A DNA stretch of 64,000 nt from the NCBI GenBank assembly GCA_964411275.1, contig CAYPKG010000001.1, positions 54,231 to 118,230 on the forward strand. The letters are read 5' to 3'. Numbering within the stretch: the stretch's first letter is position 1; every line of letters starts with the position of its first letter. This document shows, in pieces, positions 17,303 through 26,853 of the stretch. Below the pieces are notes generated by a model. The model was not told where the DNA came from and ran no database searches. It saw only the letters and a list, made by a program, of their open reading frames with translations. A program made the position numbers and the translations under genes. Source of the DNA: CAYPKG01 sp964411275 (GTDB lineage Bacteria > Bacillota > Clostridia > Christensenellales > CAG-138).

Positions 17303-18638
17303 TTCCCCATTGGCCGCCAGTGTCGTAGGCGCGGGTCTGGCGGGGTGTGAGGCGGCATGGCAATTGGCGAACCGGGGGGTATTCGTGACCCTCTATGAAA
17401 TGAAGCCCCATGAAAAATCCCCCGCCCATCAGGCGGACGGGTTTGCGGAGCTGGTGTGCTCCAATTCCCTGCGCTCGGATCGGCTGCAAAACGCGGTCGG
17501 CCTGTTGAAGGAAGAACTGCGGCGGCTTGACTCCCTTATTTTGCAGGCGGCGGACGCAAACCGGGTGCCCGCCGGCGGCGCGTTGGCGGTGGACAGGGAT
17601 GGGTTTTCCGGGTTTGTCACGGAGAAAATCAGAAATCATCAAAACATCCAGGTGGTGGAGCAGCGTGTGGATCATATTCCCGAAGGGCCGGCGGTTATCG
17701 CGACAGGCCCGCTGACACAGGGGCCAATCAACGGCGCCATCGAGGCGCTTTTGGGCTCAGACGGCAAGCGGCTGCATTTTTACGACGCGGCAGCGCCGGT
17801 TATCACGAAGGAAAGCCTGGACATGAATATCGTGTTTTCAGCCTCCCGCTATGGGCGGGGCGGGGATGATTATCTCAACTGCCCCATGACCAAAGAGGAA
17901 TATTTTCGCTTTTACGAGGCGCTCATCGGGGCAGAAACCGCGCCCCTTAACGACTTTGATCAGCGCCCGAAGGTGTTCGAGGGCTGTATGCCCATAGAAA
18001 TCTTGGCAAAGCGCGGGGAAATGACGCTGTGCTTTGGCGCGCTAAAGCCAGTGGGGCTCTCTCAGGCGCAGGAGGATGGCAGTCACATTAGGCCCTTTGC
18101 GGTGGTGCAGCTTCGCCAGGATAACCGGGAGGGAACCCTTTATAATATCGTGGGCTTTCAAACCAATCTGAAATTCAAAGAACAGGCGCGGGTGTTCCGC
18201 ATGATCCCCGGATTGGCGCAGGCGGAATTCGTCCGTTATGGGGTGATGCACCGCAACACTTTTTTGCAGTCCCCAGGGATACTGGGCGCTGATTTCCGCT
18301 TTCTTGCCCGGGAAGACCTGTATTTTGCCGGCCAGATGACCGGCGTAGAAGGGTATGTGGAAAGCGCCGCCAGCGGGCTTACTGCCGGGGTGTCTCTCAC
18401 AAGGCGGCTTCACGGCCTTTCGCCCATGGACTTTGGCCCGGAGACCGCCATCGGCTCTCTCGGGCATTATGTGGCCCACTACAACGGCGGGGATTTCCAA
18501 CCCATGAACGCAACGTTTGGCCTTATTGAGGGGCTTCCCAAACGGATTAGAAACAAGCAGGAACGCTATGCCCAGATGGCGGAGCGGGCGCTCATGCGAA
18601 TTGACATAATCGTGGAGGATTTGAAAAATAACTGTTAA
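17292..18638 (+). CDS. trmFO: tRNA m5U54 methyltransferase TrmFO (folate/FAD-dependent)
   Basis: The 448-residue flavoprotein makes 5-methyluridine at tRNA position 54 using methylene-tetrahydrofolate. The start is ATG 17292 behind GGAAAAGGAAG, inside the end of topA. It has the FAD-binding VVGAGLAGCEAAW at its N-terminus, the CSNSLRSD motif with one conserved redox Cys, and FEGCMPIEILAKRG with the other. GQMTGVEGYVESAASG is the C-terminal FAD contact. Next come hslV and hslU, without the xerC found between them in Bacillus. Confidence 0.96.
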   Translation: MPNNSPLAASVVGAGLAGCEAAWQLANRGVFVTLYEMKPHEKSPAHQADGFAELVCSNSLRSDRLQNAVGLLKEELRRLDSLILQAADANRVPAGGALAVDRDGFSGFVTEKIRNHQNIQVVEQRVDHIPEGPAVIATGPLTQGPINGAIEALLGSDGKRLHFYDAAAPVITKESLDMNIVFSASRYGRGGDDYLNCPMTKEEYFRFYEALIGAETAPLNDFDQRPKVFEGCMPIEILAKRGEMTLCFGALKPVGLSQAQEDGSHIRPFAVVQLRQDNREGTLYNIVGFQTNLKFKEQARVFRMIPGLAQAEFVRYGVMHRNTFLQSPGILGADFRFLAREDLYFAGQMTGVEGYVESAASGLTAGVSLTRRLHGLSPMDFGPETAIGSLGHYVAHYNGGDFQPMNATFGLIEGLPKRIRNKQERYAQMAERALMRIDIIVEDLKNNC

Positions 18639-18652
18639 CCCTAATGGCTTTT

Positions 18653-18682
18653 TTACCGCTTTCCCCCAGGGTATGGTATGAT
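18653..18682 (+). promoter_or_regulatory. Promoter of hslVU
   Basis: TTACCG and TATGAT are 18 bases apart, and TGG directly before the -10 makes it an extended -10. It lies about 120 bases before the hslV ATG, so the message would have a long leader. Confidence 0.55.
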
Positions 18683-18745
18683 GAATGAGATGGAGTGCGC
18701 TGTCAAAAAACATTGGGGATGATCAAAACGTGCATCCTCAAAAAG

Positions 18746-18775
18746 CGCAAGCTGCCTTAGCAGCGGCGGTTTTTT
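18746..18775 (+). terminator. Terminator-like hairpin in the hslV leader
   Basis: CGC-aa-GCTGC-ctta-GCAGC-g-GCG is followed by GTTTTTT. It lies between the promoter at 18653-18682 and the hslV start, so it may act as an attenuator, or simply end read-through from trmFO. A second hairpin, GGATG...CATCC, lies at 18717-18737. Confidence 0.5.
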
Positions 18776-18800
18776 GACTTTTGAAGAAGGAGGACATAAC

Positions 18801-19334
18801 ATGGGTCTCAAGGGCACGACAATCATCGCCGTACGGCGAAACGGCAAAACTGCCGTCGCCGGTGACGGCCAGGTCACGATGGGCCAGTCTACGATCATGA
18901 AGCATACGGCCAGAAAAGTGCGCAGGCTATATCACGGCAAGGTCGTGGTAGGGTTTGCGGGTTCTGTGGCGGATGCCTTTTCCCTGTGCGAGCGGTTTGA
19001 AAACAAGTTGGAGCAATATAGCGGCGGCCTGACCCGGGCGGCGGTGTCCCTGGCCCAAGACTGGCGAAGCGACAAGGCGCTAAGGCAATTGGAGGCCATG
19101 CTCATCGCCGCGAATAAGGACGAGCTTCTCGTCATATCCGGCTCCGGCGAGGTAATCGACCCGGACGATGGCGTGACGGCCATCGGTTCCGGCGGCATGT
19201 TCGCCCTTTCAGCGGCCAAGGCGCTTATGCAGAACACCGATTTGTCCGCGAAGGAGATCGCCGAGAAGGCGCTGAAGATCGCTGGGGAAATCTGCGTGTT
19301 CACCAACGGCAATATCGTGGTGGAGGAGGTATAA
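18801..19334 (+). CDS. hslV: HslV (ClpQ) peptidase subunit of the HslVU protease
   Basis: The 177-residue threonine or serine-type peptidase forms a double hexamer and degrades proteins fed by HslU. ATG 18801 follows AAGGAGG. The pro-sequence is very short: MGLKG, then the Thr-Thr-Ile start of the mature chain, with Thr6 the likely nucleophile. DGQVTMGQSTIMKHTARKVRRL and FAGSVADAFSL are typical. hslU starts three bases after its stop codon. Confidence 0.96.
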   Translation: MGLKGTTIIAVRRNGKTAVAGDGQVTMGQSTIMKHTARKVRRLYHGKVVVGFAGSVADAFSLCERFENKLEQYSGGLTRAAVSLAQDWRSDKALRQLEAMLIAANKDELLVISGSGEVIDPDDGVTAIGSGGMFALSAAKALMQNTDLSAKEIAEKALKIAGEICVFTNGNIVVEEV

Positions 19335-19337
19335 GAA

Positions 19338-20720
19338 ATGCTGACTCCCAAAGAAATCGTAGACGCTCTTGATAAATACATCGTGGGCCAGGACAAGGCA
19401 AAGCGGGCTGTGGCGGTGGCGCTGAGAAACCGCTATCGCAGGAGCCGTTTGCCGGAAGAATTGCGCGAGGAAATCACGCCCAAAAACATCATCATGATGG
19501 GGCCCACCGGCGTTGGCAAAACCGAGATTGCGCGCCGGCTTGCCAAGCTGGTGGAAGCGCCGTTCGTCAAGGTTGAGGCCACAAAGTTTACGGAGGTTGG
19601 CTATGTGGGCCGGGATGTGGACAGCATGGTGCGCGACCTTGTGGAGGCGTCCATCCGTCTTTGCAAGGATCAGCGCCGGGCGGATGTAAGGCTGATGGCG
19701 GAGACAGCGGCGGAGCAGCGGCTGGTGGATCTTTTGGTTCCCCTTCGAAAGTCAGAAACCCAGCCTCCCGCCAATCCACTTCAACTGCTTCTGGGCGCGG
19801 GCCAGCCGCAAAAGGAGCCACAGATGAGCGAGGAAGAAAAGCGGGCGCATTTCTCCCGCAGGGACCGTGTGCAGGCTGAACTTCGCGCCGGACGGCTGGA
19901 GGACGAGATCGTGGAGGTGGAGGTGGAAGAACAGTCCGCCGGAAGCGATACCATGATCGCCATGGGCATTGATATTAACATCAATGAGATGCTGGGCGGT
20001 ATCATGCCGAAAAAGAAAAAGCGCCGGAAGGTGCCGGTATCCGAAGCCCGGCGCATCCTGGTTCAGGAGGAGTCGGACAAGCTCATTGACATGGATGAGG
20101 TCATCCGCGAGGCCGTGAACAAGGCTGAGCAGGACGGCATTATATTCATCGACGAAATCGATAAGATTGCGGGAAGCGGCTCCCACGGCGGCCCGGATGT
20201 ATCCCGGGAAGGGGTGCAACGGGACATCCTGCCCATCGTGGAAGGGAGTACCGTCAACACCAAATACGGCCCCGTCAAAACGGACTATATGCTGTTTATC
20301 GCGGCGGGCGCATTTCATGTGGCCAAGGTGTCCGATCTCATTCCGGAGCTTCAGGGCCGGTTCCCCATCCGGGTAGAGCTTTTGGCATTGACCGAAGAGG
20401 ATTACGCCCGGATTTTAACACAGCCGGAGCACGCGGTCACAAAGCAGTACGCTGCGCTTTTGAAAACCGATCATATTGACCTGGTGTTTCGGGAGGACGC
20501 GCTTTTGGAAATCGCCCACTATGCTTTTATCACCAATGAAACGGCGGAAAATATTGGCGCGCGGCGGCTGCATACCATCATGGAAAACATGTTGGAGGAT
20601 ATTTCCTTTAACGCCACCGGCGACCATCCGGACATCGAGGTGGTGATCGACGGGGCGTACGTGAAGGAACGGCTCAAGGACGCGCTTGTGGAGCAGGATA
20701 TTAGGAAATATGTATTGTAA
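19338..20720 (+). CDS. hslU: HslU (ClpY) AAA+ unfoldase of the HslVU protease
   Basis: The 460-residue ATPase unfolds substrates and passes them to HslV. It has the family opening LTPKEIVDALDKYIVGQ, Walker A GPTGVGKT at 55-62, the pore motif GYVGRDVDSMVRDL, Walker B GIIFIDEIDKI, and the C-terminal tail QDIRKYVL that docks in HslV. A variable, charged I-domain lies at about 110-235. It is a normal-length member. The next gene begins 16 bases after its stop. Confidence 0.97.
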   Translation: MLTPKEIVDALDKYIVGQDKAKRAVAVALRNRYRRSRLPEELREEITPKNIIMMGPTGVGKTEIARRLAKLVEAPFVKVEATKFTEVGYVGRDVDSMVRDLVEASIRLCKDQRRADVRLMAETAAEQRLVDLLVPLRKSETQPPANPLQLLLGAGQPQKEPQMSEEEKRAHFSRRDRVQAELRAGRLEDEIVEVEVEEQSAGSDTMIAMGIDININEMLGGIMPKKKKRRKVPVSEARRILVQEESDKLIDMDEVIREAVNKAEQDGIIFIDEIDKIAGSGSHGGPDVSREGVQRDILPIVEGSTVNTKYGPVKTDYMLFIAAGAFHVAKVSDLIPELQGRFPIRVELLALTEEDYARILTQPEHAVTKQYAALLKTDHIDLVFREDALLEIAHYAFITNETAENIGARRLHTIMENMLEDISFNATGDHPDIEVVIDGAYVKERLKDALVEQDIRKYVL

Positions 20721-20736
20721 GTGGCGGGAATGCGGG

Positions 20737-21747
20737 ATGCGGTTACTGGCCGCCTGCCTGTTCATACCATTGCTCCTCACCGCCTGCGCGCCTGCTGAGA
20801 CATCACAGGCGCAGGCGGGATTGGACGCGCCCGCTGACATTGAATTTCACGCGCCGGACACCCCTCAGCCAACCCCCACATCTACGCCGGAAATGACCCA
20901 TGAGCCCACGGCAACGCCAAACATGATACATCAGACACCGGCAGGGGTGGCCCCGCTGTCCGCGATTGTTACGCCCAAACCCACCCTTTCGCCTGAACCA
21001 AGCCCCGATATAAGCGGGCCGGCAATGGCCCTAAAAAACGTGAACAATGAGAAGGGGTATGTGCTGGCTCACGATGTAAACTTGCGCCAGGGGCCTGGGA
21101 CGGAGCATCCCATCGTAGGCGTGCTAGACTATCATACAAAGCTTGTCATCACCGCGAAAACCACAGAGCTTGAGGATATTTGGTACCGCGTCACCATTGG
21201 GGACAAGCAGGGCTTTATGCTGAAGTCGTTTGTAGGCCTGGGAGATATTCCCACCCCAACCCCGACGCCAAAGCCTACCCCCAAGGCCACGGCGAAACCA
21301 AAGGCCACGCCCAAGCCCACCGAAAAGCCTGCGGCTATCGAGACACCCGAGCAGGAGGAGAGCATCCCTCAGGGCGATACAGGTGATTACAGCAGCGGCG
21401 ATATATATCTTGCGGCAAAGCTCATCTACGCGGAAGGGAAGGACCAGTCCACTTCAAGCTTCAAGGCGATGGCAAATGTCCTGTATAACCGCTGCGCATC
21501 CAGAAAGTTTGGGGGCACGGTAACACAAGAAGTTTACCGAAGCGGCCAGTTTACCGTTGTTACGTATGACAGCTTTGAGGGTTTGACGCCAAGCAGCAAG
21601 GCCATAACCGCGGCGGAAGCCATTTTCAATGGCGGCGAGCGGGTGCTTCCATCGGACGTGATGTTTTTTAGAGCTTCCCGCTCCAGCAAGTCCTGGGGAA
21701 GCCGGACGTATTATAAAACCATCGGCGGCAATGATTACTACAGTTGA
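20737..21747 (+). CDS. Lipoprotein with SH3 and SleB-type cell-wall hydrolase domain
   Basis: A 336-residue exported lipoprotein. The start MRLLAACLFIPLLLTAC at 20737 has a lipobox with the lipidated Cys17; an in-frame ATG at 20710 is also possible. A Pro/Thr-rich linker is followed by an SH3 domain (VNLRQGPGTEHPIVG...MLKSFVGL), a second linker rich in PTPKPTPKATAKP repeats, and a C-terminal Hydrolase_2 (SleB-type) domain at about 225-336 (DIYLAAKLIYAEGKDQSTS, AMANVLYNR, FTVVTYDSFEG). SleB-like enzymes cut the glycan strand of spore cortex or wall; the Glu of the YAEG motif is the likely catalyst. The hydrolase is tethered by long flexible linkers to the membrane. It lies after hslU and before the nucleoside phosphorylase. 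Confidence 0.85.
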   Translation: MRLLAACLFIPLLLTACAPAETSQAQAGLDAPADIEFHAPDTPQPTPTSTPEMTHEPTATPNMIHQTPAGVAPLSAIVTPKPTLSPEPSPDISGPAMALKNVNNEKGYVLAHDVNLRQGPGTEHPIVGVLDYHTKLVITAKTTELEDIWYRVTIGDKQGFMLKSFVGLGDIPTPTPTPKPTPKATAKPKATPKPTEKPAAIETPEQEESIPQGDTGDYSSGDIYLAAKLIYAEGKDQSTSSFKAMANVLYNRCASRKFGGTVTQEVYRSGQFTVVTYDSFEGLTPSSKAITAAEAIFNGGERVLPSDVMFFRASRSSKSWGSRTYYKTIGGNDYYS

Positions 21748-21767
21748 CGGGGAAGGGAGCCGCATGC

Positions 21768-23075
21768 ATGCGCGTAACGGAACTGATTGAAAAGAAAAAA
21801 CAGGGTGAACGATTGTCAACCGATGAAATCCATGGGTTGATTGAGGGTTATGTGCGGGATGAAATCCCTGATTATCAAATGGCCGCGTTTTTGATGGCGG
21901 TATGCCTTTCGGGCATGGATGCGGAGGAAACCGCGGAGCTAACGCATGCCATGATGCATTCAGGCGACGTGGTGGACTTAAGCGAAATTCCTGGCGTCAA
22001 GGTGGATAAGCATTCCACCGGCGGCGTTGGGGACACCACCACCCTGGTGGTAGCGCCGTTGGTGGCGGCCTGCGGCGGCAAGGTAGCCAAAATGAGCGGG
22101 CGCGGGCTTGGGCACACCGGCGGAACGCTGGACAAGCTGGAGAGCATCCCTGGGCTTAGCGTAGAGCAGCCTCTTGAACGGTTTATCGATCTTGTCAAGA
22201 AAAATGGCCTTGCGGTCATCGGGCAGTCGGGCAACCTGGTGCCGGCGGATAAAAAGATGTACGCCCTTCGGGACGTAACCAGCACGGTTTCCAGCGTGCC
22301 GCTCATCGCGTCGAGCATCATGAGCAAAAAGCTGGCTGCCGGTGCGGACGCCATCGTGCTGGACGTAAAGACCGGATCGGGCGCGTTTATGCAGACGCTG
22401 GAGGGCTCCAGGGCGCTGGCGCGCACAATGGTGGATATCGGGAAAAACTTAAATCGCCGGGTAGTGGCCCTGATCACCGACATGGATCAGCCCCTGGGAC
22501 TTGCCGTGGGCAACGCCCTGGAGGTCCGGGAAGCGGTTGAGCTTTTGTCCGGGCGCATCCCGGCGGGCGATCCCCTGTACGAGGTTTGCATGCTGCTGGG
22601 CTCCTACATGCTGGAATTAAGTGGCCTTACAAGCGGCAAGGCGGACGCCCGGGGGCAGTTGGAGCGGGCGCTTTCTTCCGGGGCGGGACTTCACAAGTTG
22701 CAGGAAATGGTAGCTGCCCAGGGCGGCGACGCAAGCTATATCGATATGACCCGCATCGACCGGCTGTGCCAGGTGCGGGAGAAAATCCCCGTCAAGGCTA
22801 CGGGCGTCGGCCGGGTTACGGCCATGGACGCCAGCCGTATCGGCCATGCTGCCCAGATGCTGGGCGCAGGCCGGGCTACGAAAGCGGACGTCATCGACCC
22901 TGCGGTAGGGCTTGTGATGCACAAGCGATTAGGCGACGCGGTGGCGGCAGGGGAAAACCTTTGCACGCTGTATGTCAACGATGAAACCCGGGTGGAGGAG
23001 GCAGTGCGCACCCTTCGGGAAGGTATCGTTGTACAGCAAAACCGGCCCACCATGGTATATGGCGTGGTGGAATAA
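21768..23075 (+). CDS. pdp: Pyrimidine-nucleoside (thymidine) phosphorylase
   Basis: The 435-residue enzyme splits thymidine or uridine with phosphate to the free base and (deoxy)ribose 1-phosphate in nucleoside salvage. The start is ATG 21768 behind GGAAGGGAG. The signature KHSTGGVGDTTTLVVAPLVA with the following KMSGRGLGHTGGTLDKLES is intact. The N-terminal helical domain (ELIEKKKQGERLSTDEI) and the C-terminal barrel-sandwich domain are complete. It is close to GT4 downstream (21 bases). Bacillota versions commonly act on both uridine and thymidine. Confidence 0.95.
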   Translation: MRVTELIEKKKQGERLSTDEIHGLIEGYVRDEIPDYQMAAFLMAVCLSGMDAEETAELTHAMMHSGDVVDLSEIPGVKVDKHSTGGVGDTTTLVVAPLVAACGGKVAKMSGRGLGHTGGTLDKLESIPGLSVEQPLERFIDLVKKNGLAVIGQSGNLVPADKKMYALRDVTSTVSSVPLIASSIMSKKLAAGADAIVLDVKTGSGAFMQTLEGSRALARTMVDIGKNLNRRVVALITDMDQPLGLAVGNALEVREAVELLSGRIPAGDPLYEVCMLLGSYMLELSGLTSGKADARGQLERALSSGAGLHKLQEMVAAQGGDASYIDMTRIDRLCQVREKIPVKATGVGRVTAMDASRIGHAAQMLGAGRATKADVIDPAVGLVMHKRLGDAVAAGENLCTLYVNDETRVEEAVRTLREGIVVQQNRPTMVYGVVE

Positions 23076-23096
23076 AATATAAAGGAGTCGTTTAGC

Positions 23097-24272
23097 ATGA
23101 ACGTGGGTTTGTTTTGCGATACATTCCCGCCGGAGCTGGACGGTGTAGGCATGGTGGTGGCAAGCTATGCCAGGGAGCTTACCGCATTACAGGAAAACTG
23201 CTTTCTGGTGTCTCCGAAAGCGCCTGACGGGCAGGAACATGCATATCCCTGTCCCGTTATTCCGTATCATGGGGTCAGGCTTCCCCAGGCGCCGCAGTAT
23301 CGGGCAGGACTGCCTGTTCTGGACAATGCTTACCGGCGGCAAGCGCATAAAGTACAGCTGGATTTGCTGCACGCCCACAGCCCCTTTGGGGCTGGGGTGG
23401 AGGCGCTGCGGCTCTCTAGACTACATGACGCACCGTTAATCGGCACGTTTCACTCGAAATATTACGATGATTTTTATCAGGCCACCGGCAGCGAGGTCAT
23501 CGCGGAGGCGGGGGTCAAGCTGATCGTGAGCTTTTACAATGCCTGCTTTGAGGTGTGGACGGTCAACGAGGCTACGGCCAAGGTGCTGCATGAGTACGGC
23601 TATAAACGCGACATCGTCATTATGCCAAACGGAACGGACCTGTGGTTTCCCACCCAGGCGGACCGGGACGAGGCCAGCGCCCTATATGGGCTGGGGGACG
23701 GGGACGTCTTTTTGTTTGTCGGCCAGCAGAACTGGAAGAAGAACATCCGCCTGAGCGTTGAGGCGCTGGCGCTGTATAAGAAAGAGAGGCCGCGCTTCAA
23801 AATGGTAATGGTGGGCCAGGGGCCCCATCAACAGGAAATCAAGGATTTGGTGCATAGACTCAACATGGACGAACAGTTCGTGTTTACTGGGCAGTTGTCC
23901 GACCGCAACCGCATGATGGGCCTGTACGCCCGGGCGGACGCGTTCTTGTTTCCATCGCTTTATGATACGGCAGGGCTGGTGGTACGCGAGGCCGCTGCAT
24001 CCGGAACGCCGTCGGTGCTGGTGCGAAACTCCTGCGCCGCGGAGTGCATTCGGGAAAACGAAAACGGATTTTTATGTGAGGAGACCCCTGAGGATTTATG
24101 CCATACCCTCATCAGGATCATGGAGAACCCAAAGCTTCGCGAGCGGGTGGGCACAAAGGCAAGGGAAACAATCCCTATACCCTGGCACCGGATCATGAAG
24201 GACGTTCAGGTGCGGTACCAGCAGGTACGGGAGGAATATGATATGCGTGAAATCCGCATGGAAAAGGAATAG
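23097..24272 (+). CDS. Family 4 glycosyltransferase
   Basis: The 391-residue GT-B enzyme uses a nucleotide sugar to glycosylate a lipid or glycan acceptor; the acceptor is unknown. The N-terminal Rossmann half starts MNVGLFCDTFPPELDGVGMV and contains LLHAHSPFGAGVEAL and GTFHSKYYDDFYQ, a pattern close to diacylglycerol or mannosyl-type GT4 transferases. The C-terminal half has FVGQQNWKKNIRLSVEALA, the FTGQLSDRNRMMGLYARADAFLFPS block and the EAAASGTPSVLV...AAE motif that binds the nucleotide sugar. No signal peptide or membrane helix. The polA start lies eight bases after its stop. Confidence 0.88.
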   Translation: MNVGLFCDTFPPELDGVGMVVASYARELTALQENCFLVSPKAPDGQEHAYPCPVIPYHGVRLPQAPQYRAGLPVLDNAYRRQAHKVQLDLLHAHSPFGAGVEALRLSRLHDAPLIGTFHSKYYDDFYQATGSEVIAEAGVKLIVSFYNACFEVWTVNEATAKVLHEYGYKRDIVIMPNGTDLWFPTQADRDEASALYGLGDGDVFLFVGQQNWKKNIRLSVEALALYKKERPRFKMVMVGQGPHQQEIKDLVHRLNMDEQFVFTGQLSDRNRMMGLYARADAFLFPSLYDTAGLVVREAAASGTPSVLVRNSCAAECIRENENGFLCEETPEDLCHTLIRIMENPKLRERVGTKARETIPIPWHRIMKDVQVRYQQVREEYDMREIRMEKE

Positions 24273-24279
24273 AAGAAGC

Positions 24280-26853
24280 ATGGGTAATTTGATTGCCATT
24301 GACGGCAACAGTCTTTTGCACAGGGCATATTACGCGCTTCCCAGCATGACCACCAGGGACGGGATACCCACCGGCGCGTTGCACGGATTTTTAAGCATGC
24401 TCATCAAGCTGCTGGAGCGGCAGCCCGATTATCTGCTGGTGGCATTCGATATGCACGGGCCGACGTTCCGGCACGAGACATACCCCGAATACAAGGCTGG
24501 GCGCCGGGAAACGCCTGATGATCTCAGAACCCAGTTTCCGCTGCTAAAAGAGATTTTGACCGCCATGGGCATCGCCATCTGCGAGTGCCCAAGCTATGAG
24601 GCGGACGATATACTGGGGACATTCGGCAGGCGCGCAGCAGAGGCGGGGGAGAACGCTCTTCTGGTTACCGGCGACCGGGACGCGCTGCAGCTTGTTTCCG
24701 ACACCACACATGTGCTGTTAACAAAACGGGGCATCACGGAGACAATCGAGTATGACCCGGATGCCCTGATGAGCGCTTATGGCCTGACGCCAGACCATAT
24801 GCGGGATTTGAAGGGGCTTATGGGCGACAGCTCAGACAACATCCCCGGTATCCCCGGGGTGGGGGAAAAGACGGCGCTCAAGCTTCTTGGCCAATATGGG
24901 ACATTGGAAGAGGTTCTTGCCCATGGCCATGAAATCAAGGGCAAGCTGGGAGAGAAAGTCACAAACAATGCGGATTTGGCCAGGCTAAGCTACCGCCTTG
25001 GAACAATCGACGTCAACGCGCCGTTGGAGATGACGCTTACGGAGTGTGCGTTTGACCCTCAGCGGCTTGGGGATGCTGCGGGGATTTTGCAGCGGTTGGA
25101 GCTTCGGGCGATTTATGCCCGCCTTCCCGGGCCTGCGGCAATGAAAGTGGCGAAGGCAACGCCGCAAGAAGCCGCCGCCACCATCAGGGTGGAGGACGAA
25201 ATTACCCTGGGGCAGGTGGTGGAAACGCTCAAAAAGGCAAAGCGGCTTGCCCTGGCGCTGGCGGAGGATGTGCTGTATCTCACTGCCACGGGCGCCGACC
25301 AGTACGCAGTATCGTTTCAGGGGACGCTACTTGAGCCGGGGCTGAACCCCAAAGACGTATTTCAATGCCTTATTCCCCTGCTTGAGAACCCTAAGATTGA
25401 GAAAATGCTCTTTGACGCCAAGTGGTGGATGCATGCAATCGATAAGCAGGGCGGGCATATTGCGGGCGTCACATTTGACGCCATGATCGTGGACTATTTA
25501 TGCAACGCCATCCGCCCGGCCCAAACCCTGCAGGGGCTCCTGGACACCCGTTTGGGGCCGGGGACGAAGGCGGACGCGGCGGCGCTTTTTCACCTGTACG
25601 GGCCCATGATGCAGGAGCTTCGCGACAACGGCCTTTACAAGCTTTATGAAGAGGTGGAGCTTCCGCTCATCATCGTATTGTATGATATGGAGCGGGAGGG
25701 GTTCGCTGTGGACGCCGACATATTGCGGCAACTGCAGGGGTCTTTCAGCACCCGCATTGAGGAGCTTGCGGGCGAGATATATGAGCTTGCGGGCGAACGC
25801 TTCAACATCCTCTCCACAAAGCAATTGGGAAACGTGTTGTTTGAAAAATTGGGGCTTCCGGCAATGCGAAAAACAAAAACCGGGTACTCCACCGATGCGG
25901 ACGTGCTGGAGCAGCTTTCAGATAAACACCCCATCGTGGCTTTGGTGCAGGAGTATCGGTTTTTGACAAAGCTGAAAAGCACGTTTGTGGATGGGCTTCT
26001 CAATATGCTGGATCAAAAAACCGGCAGGGTTTATACCAGCTTTAATCAAAACGTGACGGCGACTGGCCGCATTTCCAGCACGGAGCCAAATTTGCAAAAT
26101 ATCCCCGTGCGCACAGCGTTGGGCAGGGAAATCCGAAAAGCGTTTGTGGCAAGCCCCGGGCGGGTTCTATTGGGGGCGGATTATTCCCAGATTGAGCTGC
26201 GGCTTCTCGCCCACATCAGCGGGGACCAGACAATGATCAATGCTTTCCTGGATGGGGGCGACATTCACACACGCACGGCAAGCGAGGTGTTTCACACGCC
26301 TCTTGATGAGGTCACGCCTGAGCAGCGCAGCGCGGCCAAAGCGGTGAACTTCGGGATCGTATACGGCATCAGCGGCTTTGGCTTGGCGCGGAACCTCTCA
26401 ATCTCGAGAAAACAGGCGGAGGAATATATCAGCCGGTATCTCGAGCGGTATCCGAAGGTGCACGCATTCATGCTGGAAAGTGTGCAGCGGGGGAAGGAAG
26501 AGGGCTGCGTGCGGACGCTGATGGGCCGAATTAGGGCGCTGCCTGAGCTGAAGAGCGGCAATTATAATACCCGCTCCTTTGGGGAGCGTGTGGCCATGAA
26601 CATGCCCATACAGGGCACTGCGGCGGACATCATTAAGCTGGCCATGGTGCGGGTGCACCGGGCGCTTGCTAAGAAGGGATTTCAGGCAAAGCTGATTTTG
26701 CAGGTACATGACGAATTGATTGTGGATACGCCCATTGAGGAAACGGATGCGGTCAGCGTGCTTTTGAAGGACTGCATGCAGGATGTGATGAAGCTTTCCG
26801 TGCCTCTTTTGGCGGACGTAAAAACCGGCCAAAGCTGGTTTGAAACCAAATGA
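24280..26853 (+). CDS. polA: DNA polymerase I (PolA)
   Basis: The 857-residue repair and Okazaki-processing polymerase. The start MGNLIAIDGNSLLHRAYY at 24280 is the family opening. The 5'-3' exonuclease covers about 1-290 (ADDILGTFGRRA, VTGDRDALQLV, GDSSDNIPGIPGVGEKTA). The 3'-5' exonuclease-like middle part starts KRLALALAEDVLYL and lacks the DxE metal pair of proofreading domains, so proofreading is probably absent, as in Bacillus and Thermus. The polymerase domain has GADYSQIELRLLAHISGD, KAVNFGIVYGISGFGLA and QVHDELIVD. coaE overlaps its end by four bases. Confidence 0.96.
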   Translation: MGNLIAIDGNSLLHRAYYALPSMTTRDGIPTGALHGFLSMLIKLLERQPDYLLVAFDMHGPTFRHETYPEYKAGRRETPDDLRTQFPLLKEILTAMGIAICECPSYEADDILGTFGRRAAEAGENALLVTGDRDALQLVSDTTHVLLTKRGITETIEYDPDALMSAYGLTPDHMRDLKGLMGDSSDNIPGIPGVGEKTALKLLGQYGTLEEVLAHGHEIKGKLGEKVTNNADLARLSYRLGTIDVNAPLEMTLTECAFDPQRLGDAAGILQRLELRAIYARLPGPAAMKVAKATPQEAAATIRVEDEITLGQVVETLKKAKRLALALAEDVLYLTATGADQYAVSFQGTLLEPGLNPKDVFQCLIPLLENPKIEKMLFDAKWWMHAIDKQGGHIAGVTFDAMIVDYLCNAIRPAQTLQGLLDTRLGPGTKADAAALFHLYGPMMQELRDNGLYKLYEEVELPLIIVLYDMEREGFAVDADILRQLQGSFSTRIEELAGEIYELAGERFNILSTKQLGNVLFEKLGLPAMRKTKTGYSTDADVLEQLSDKHPIVALVQEYRFLTKLKSTFVDGLLNMLDQKTGRVYTSFNQNVTATGRISSTEPNLQNIPVRTALGREIRKAFVASPGRVLLGADYSQIELRLLAHISGDQTMINAFLDGGDIHTRTASEVFHTPLDEVTPEQRSAAKAVNFGIVYGISGFGLARNLSISRKQAEEYISRYLERYPKVHAFMLESVQRGKEEGCVRTLMGRIRALPELKSGNYNTRSFGERVAMNMPIQGTAADIIKLAMVRVHRALAKKGFQAKLILQVHDELIVDTPIEETDAVSVLLKDCMQDVMKLSVPLLADVKTGQSWFETK

